Notes under the pieces: generated by a model
Told to the model about the DNA's origin: nothing
The model's input: the letters and a program-made list of their open reading frames with translations, nothing else
Database searches by the model: none
Part shown: piece by piece, positions 61,205 to 64,000 of the stretch
Layout: each line of letters opens with the position of its first letter
Position numbering within the stretch: position 1 is the first letter of the stretch
Assembly: GCF_039536205.1 (NCBI RefSeq)
Contig: NZ_BAAAYL010000001.1
Coordinates: forward strand, 4,588,001-4,652,000
Origin: Streptomyces sannanensis
Lineage (GTDB): Bacteria > Actinomycetota > Actinomycetes > Streptomycetales > Streptomycetaceae
Reading direction: 5' to 3'
DNA length: 64,000 nucleotides
Position numbers and translations under genes: made by a program

Positions 61205-62080
61205 GTGTGTGAGTACCCGTTTCAGGGGGAGCCGGGTGTGGCGCCGGAGCGCCCGCCCGGGCCGGCGGGCGGCGGGATCGCCGAGGGCGATCTCGAGCTG
61301 GCTCTGCTCAAGGTGTGCGCGGTGATCGGTTCGACGGTCGCGAACCATCGCGCCCAGGGCTTCCGGGACCGGCGGATCACCGCGGTCGAGGAAGGATCCG
61401 AGGCGATCATGGAGACCGCGCGGGAACTGGTCACCGGAGCCAGGACGGGCGTCGACATCCGTCTCGTCGGGGACACCGGGCATCCGGAGCGCCTGCGCCG
61501 GCGGTTGCAGGAACTGGTGCTGTCCTTGCAGGGGCCGGCCCGTGTCCGGCTGCTGTGCTCACCGTCGATCGTGCCGGACGAGGCCTTCGTCCGCGAGCAG
61601 GTGGAGCGCGGTCTGCCCATCGCGGTCCGGGTGGCCCGCTTCCCGCCGCTCCAGGCGCTGATCGTCGACGGGAGCGCCGCACTGGTGGCGGCGGAATCGG
61701 CCGTGGGGCGCCGGGCCTCGGTGATCCGAGTGCCCGAAGTGATCCACACCCTGCACACCCTCTTCGATGGGGTGTGGCGCAACGCCCTGCCCGCCGACGA
61801 GCGCGTGGATTTCGACGCCCGTGCCCACGCCACGCCGGCCGCCCGGATACTCGGCGCCCTGCGTGCCGGGGTCACCGATGAGGTCGCCGCCCGCGAGCTG
61901 GCCGTGTCCGTACGCACCTTCCGGCGCCATGTCGCGGAGATCATGAACCAGCTCGGTGCCCGGTCCCGGTTCCAGGCCGGAGTACGGGCCGCCGAGCTGG
62001 GGCTGCTGCCGCTCGCGGAGACGCCGGAGGTCGCTGTGCCCGACCGGCGCCGCCGCGACACCTCGTTCGCGGTGCTCTGA
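61205..62080 (+). CDS. LuxR-like HTH regulator, paralogue 2
   Basis: 291 residues from GTG 61205. Same layout as the preceding gene: N-terminal sensor (VRLLCSPSIVPDEAFVREQV, ALIVDGSAALVAAESAVGRR), then HTH (EVAARELAVSVRTFRRHVAE IMNQLGARSRFQAGVRAAEL). The two HTH regions share RT(Y/F)RRHVAEIM and SRFQAGVRA. An N-terminal 70-residue extension distinguishes it from paralogue 1. They may form a regulatory pair for the adjacent transporter. Confidence 0.78.
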   Translation: MCEYPFQGEPGVAPERPPGPAGGGIAEGDLELALLKVCAVIGSTVANHRAQGFRDRRITAVEEGSEAIMETARELVTGARTGVDIRLVGDTGHPERLRRRLQELVLSLQGPARVRLLCSPSIVPDEAFVREQVERGLPIAVRVARFPPLQALIVDGSAALVAAESAVGRRASVIRVPEVIHTLHTLFDGVWRNALPADERVDFDARAHATPAARILGALRAGVTDEVAARELAVSVRTFRRHVAEIMNQLGARSRFQAGVRAAELGLLPLAETPEVAVPDRRRRDTSFAVL

Positions 62081-62091
62081 GGCCGCCGCGT

Positions 62092-62117
62092 ACGCCCGGG
62101 GCCGGCTCCCCGGGCGT
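62092..62117. terminator. Convergent hairpin between the regulator and the MMPL gene
   Basis: ACGCCCGGGG with complement CCCCGGGCGT around a 6-nt loop, 12 nt after the regulator stop, between converging genes. Confidence 0.7.
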
Positions 62118-62169
62118 GCGCAGGCCCGTACGTTCTCGTGACAACGAGGTCACCCGAGGCCGTACGAGG

Positions 62170-64000
62170 TCATACGAGCGCGCGGTCCTCCGCATGATCC
62201 GCGGCGTCGCCGGACTGCGGCTGCGCGTCTCCCTGGTGACCCGGCCACCAGGCCTTCGTACCGAGCAGCCCGGTCAAGGTCGGGACCAGCAGTATCGCCA
62301 TCACGAAGGCGGTCAGCAGGATGCCGAAGGCCACGGCGAATCCCATCTGCTGGAGCATGGTGTTGGAGGCGAGCATCAGCACACCGAAGGTCCCCGCGAG
62401 GATCACCGCGGCGGAGCCGATGGTGGGCGCGGACTGCGCCACGGCGCGGGCCACGGCCTCCCTGGGGGACTTGCCCGCCCGGACCTCCTCGCGGAGCCGG
62501 GCCACCATGAGGATGTTGTAGTCGGTGCCGATCGCCACGACGAACAGATAGACGATCACCGGCAGGGTGAACAGCAGTCCGTTCTCGCCGCGGACGTTCT
62601 GGAACAGCCAGACCGTCGCGCCGAGCGTGGCGCCGAAGCCCAGGCCGACCGAGAGCATCAGATACAGCGGGGCGACGAGGCTGCGCAGCAGCAGCCCGAG
62701 AATGATCATGATGGCCAGGCCCGCGACCGGGAACACCAGCTTGTAGTCGTGCTCGACGGCCGTCTTGATGTCGGCCAGCAGCGCCGTCGTACCGCCGACC
62801 AGCGCGGTCGTACCCTGCGGCGCCGCCTTGTGCGCCGTGTCCCGCAGCTCACCGCCGACAAGCGAGATCGCCCGCTCCCCGGCCGGCGGGCTGGTGAGGA
62901 CGAGGCTGTACTGGGCCACGGAGCCGTCGGCGCCCATGACCGCGGGGGAGACCTGGCCGACCCCCTTCGCCCCGGCGAGCACCGAGCGGAACGTGTCCAG
63001 CTCGCTCCCGTCGAGGGCGGAGCCGTCGTCGGAACGCAGGTACACGGTGGTGGGATCGGCCTGTCCGGCGGAGAAGCCCTTCTGCAGGTCCTTCATGGCC
63101 TGTACGGACTCGAGGTTCTTGGGAAGCGAGGTGTTGCCGTCGAACTCGGCACGGAAGCCGAACGCGCCCACGGCCAGCACGGCCAGCACTCCGCCGGAGA
63201 GCAGGGCCACCACGGCCGGCCGCTTCGCGGCGGCCCGGCCGACCCGGCCGGCCACGGCGTTCCGTGCGGGCTTCTTCCACGCCTTGGACGGCCAGAACGC
63301 CTTGGTGCCCAGCAGCGAGAAGACCGCGGGGACCAGGGTGAGCCCGGCGGCGAGCGCGACGGCGACCGAGATGGCCAGCGACGGGCCCATGGTGCGCAGC
63401 ATGCCCATGCTGGACAGCAGCAGAGCGAGGAAGGCCACGATCACCGCGCCGGCCGCCGACGCGATGGTCTCGCCCACCAGTCCCACGGCCCGGATCATGG
63501 CCTCCTTGGGCGCCGTTGCCTCGCGCAGCTGCTCGCGGTAGCGGAAGAGCAGGAACAGGATGTAGTCGGTGCCGACGCCGAACAGCACCACGATCAGGAT
63601 GGCGGAGATCGAGCTGTCGGCCTGCAGTCCGCCCAGTTCGGCGGCGGTGGAGATGAGGCCCGTGGCCACCACGAACGCCACGGCGATCACCAGTACCGGC
63701 ATGATGGCGATGAGCGGGCTGCGGAAGATGACCAGCAGCAGCACGATGATCAGGAGGAGCGTCGCGCTCATGATCATGGCGTCGGTGTCCCCCGAGGACT
63801 CCTGCGAGTCCAGTGCGGTGGCGGCCGCTCCCGTGAGGCCCATCTTCAGGTCCGTGCCGGCCAGCAGCGTCCTGGCCTCCGTGCGCAGCTCCTTGACCGC
63901 CTCGGTGAGCTCCGGGTTGTACGGATCCTTGACGGTCGCGACGACGGAGGCCAGGGCGATCTTCCCGTTGGGGGACACGGCCTGCGGGCTGGTCTCCACC
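62170..64000 (-). CDS. MMPL/RND family transporter, 5' part outside window
   Basis: At least 609 residues, the C-terminal two thirds of an MmpL-type exporter. The first visible loop precedes five or six membrane segments (MSATLLLIIVLLLVIFRSPL, SAILIVVLFGVGTDYILFLL, where VGTDYILFL is the conserved TM4 Asp-Tyr motif). A second extracytoplasmic domain (NTSLPKNLESVQAMKDLQKG to SLVGGELRD) follows, then the second set (GTDYNILMVARLREEVRAGK) and a short acidic tail. Such proteins export lipids or antibiotics. It may serve the two LuxR-like regulators next to it. Confidence 0.93.
   Translation of the reverse strand, partial: VETSPQAVSPNGKIALASVVATVKDPYNPELTEAVKELRTEARTLLAGTDLKMGLTGAAATALDSQESSGDTDAMIMSATLLLIIVLLLVIFRSPLIAIMPVLVIAVAFVVATGLISTAAELGGLQADSSISAILIVVLFGVGTDYILFLLFRYREQLREATAPKEAMIRAVGLVGETIASAAGAVIVAFLALLLSSMGMLRTMGPSLAISVAVALAAGLTLVPAVFSLLGTKAFWPSKAWKKPARNAVAGRVGRAAAKRPAVVALLSGGVLAVLAVGAFGFRAEFDGNTSLPKNLESVQAMKDLQKGFSAGQADPTTVYLRSDDGSALDGSELDTFRSVLAGAKGVGQVSPAVMGADGSVAQYSLVLTSPPAGERAISLVGGELRDTAHKAAPQGTTALVGGTTALLADIKTAVEHDYKLVFPVAGLAIMIILGLLLRSLVAPLYLMLSVGLGFGATLGATVWLFQNVRGENGLLFTLPVIVYLFVVAIGTDYNILMVARLREEVRAGKSPREAVARAVAQSAPTIGSAAVILAGTFGVLMLASNTMLQQMGFAVAFGILLTAFVMAILLVPTLTGLLGTKAWWPGHQGDAQPQSGDAADHAEDRALV

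Noticed and set aside
1..64000. tRNA genes as attachment sites
   Set aside because: No cloverleaf-like sequence was found at the integrase borders or elsewhere; a tRNAscan run would settle this.

Overview
The window is high-GC DNA with GTG/TTG starts, stop/start overlaps of the ATGA and GTGA type, and Streptomyces-type families (DUF6104, DUF6191, conservon proteins, a fused 2-oxoglutarate dehydrogenase, Ku plus split LigD). It is a Streptomyces chromosome segment. The order kgd, histidine kinase, response regulator, methyltransferase, lon also matches my memory of the S. coelicolor core chromosome. No tRNA, rRNA or CRISPR array was recognised.

1-2.2 kb: 5' end of a PadR regulator behind a DUF4097 protein, with a palindromic operator, then two small conserved genes.

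2.2-24.2 kb is an accessory polymorphic-toxin island. A secreted DNRLRE/FG-GAP protein (2222-5296) is divergent from a 2307-residue RHS/YD-repeat protein (5493-12416). The RHS protein ends in a Lys/Arg/Ala-rich linker, a Hint domain and a variable 118-residue tip, and its stop codon overlaps the start of an immunity-like gene. Downstream lie broken C-terminal modules (Hint remnants, orphan tips, and a displaced copy of internal RHS sequence fused to another tip), most with an intact immunity-like gene. Between them sit pieces of an integrative element: a full tyrosine recombinase with xis and a replication-initiator remnant, two recombinase 3' stubs, and four copies of a paired TGACGGCAACG repeat lying beside cassette terminators. 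Dead hicBA genes, a truncated ISAs1 transposase and an IS256-like remnant are also present. The layout suggests repeated delivery of new toxin/immunity cassettes at one site.

24.2-35.5 kb is core: DUF6191, kgd, a two-component system, a spermidine-synthase-like methyltransferase, a decayed ECF sigma gene, lon with an HspR-type operator, and a secreted GH25 lysozyme whose 3' end is followed by four 94-bp tandem repeats.

35.7-47.4 kb: MarR, PP2C-like phosphatase, a truncated conservon (cvnA, cvnB, broken cvnC, no cvnD), an NlpC/P60 hydrolase, two divergent ferritin-fold di-iron proteins, a GNAT protein, an ADP-ribosylglycohydrolase broken by two identical 34-bp palindromes, and a Uma2 protein.

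47.5-64 kb: lipoprotein, amidase, a PBP/SEDS cell-wall synthase pair, an orphan histidine kinase, a NERD protein, a SnoaL-like protein, a bacterial NHEJ locus (ligase and polymerase divergent from ku), RecQ, two paralogous LuxR-like regulators, and a partial MMPL transporter.
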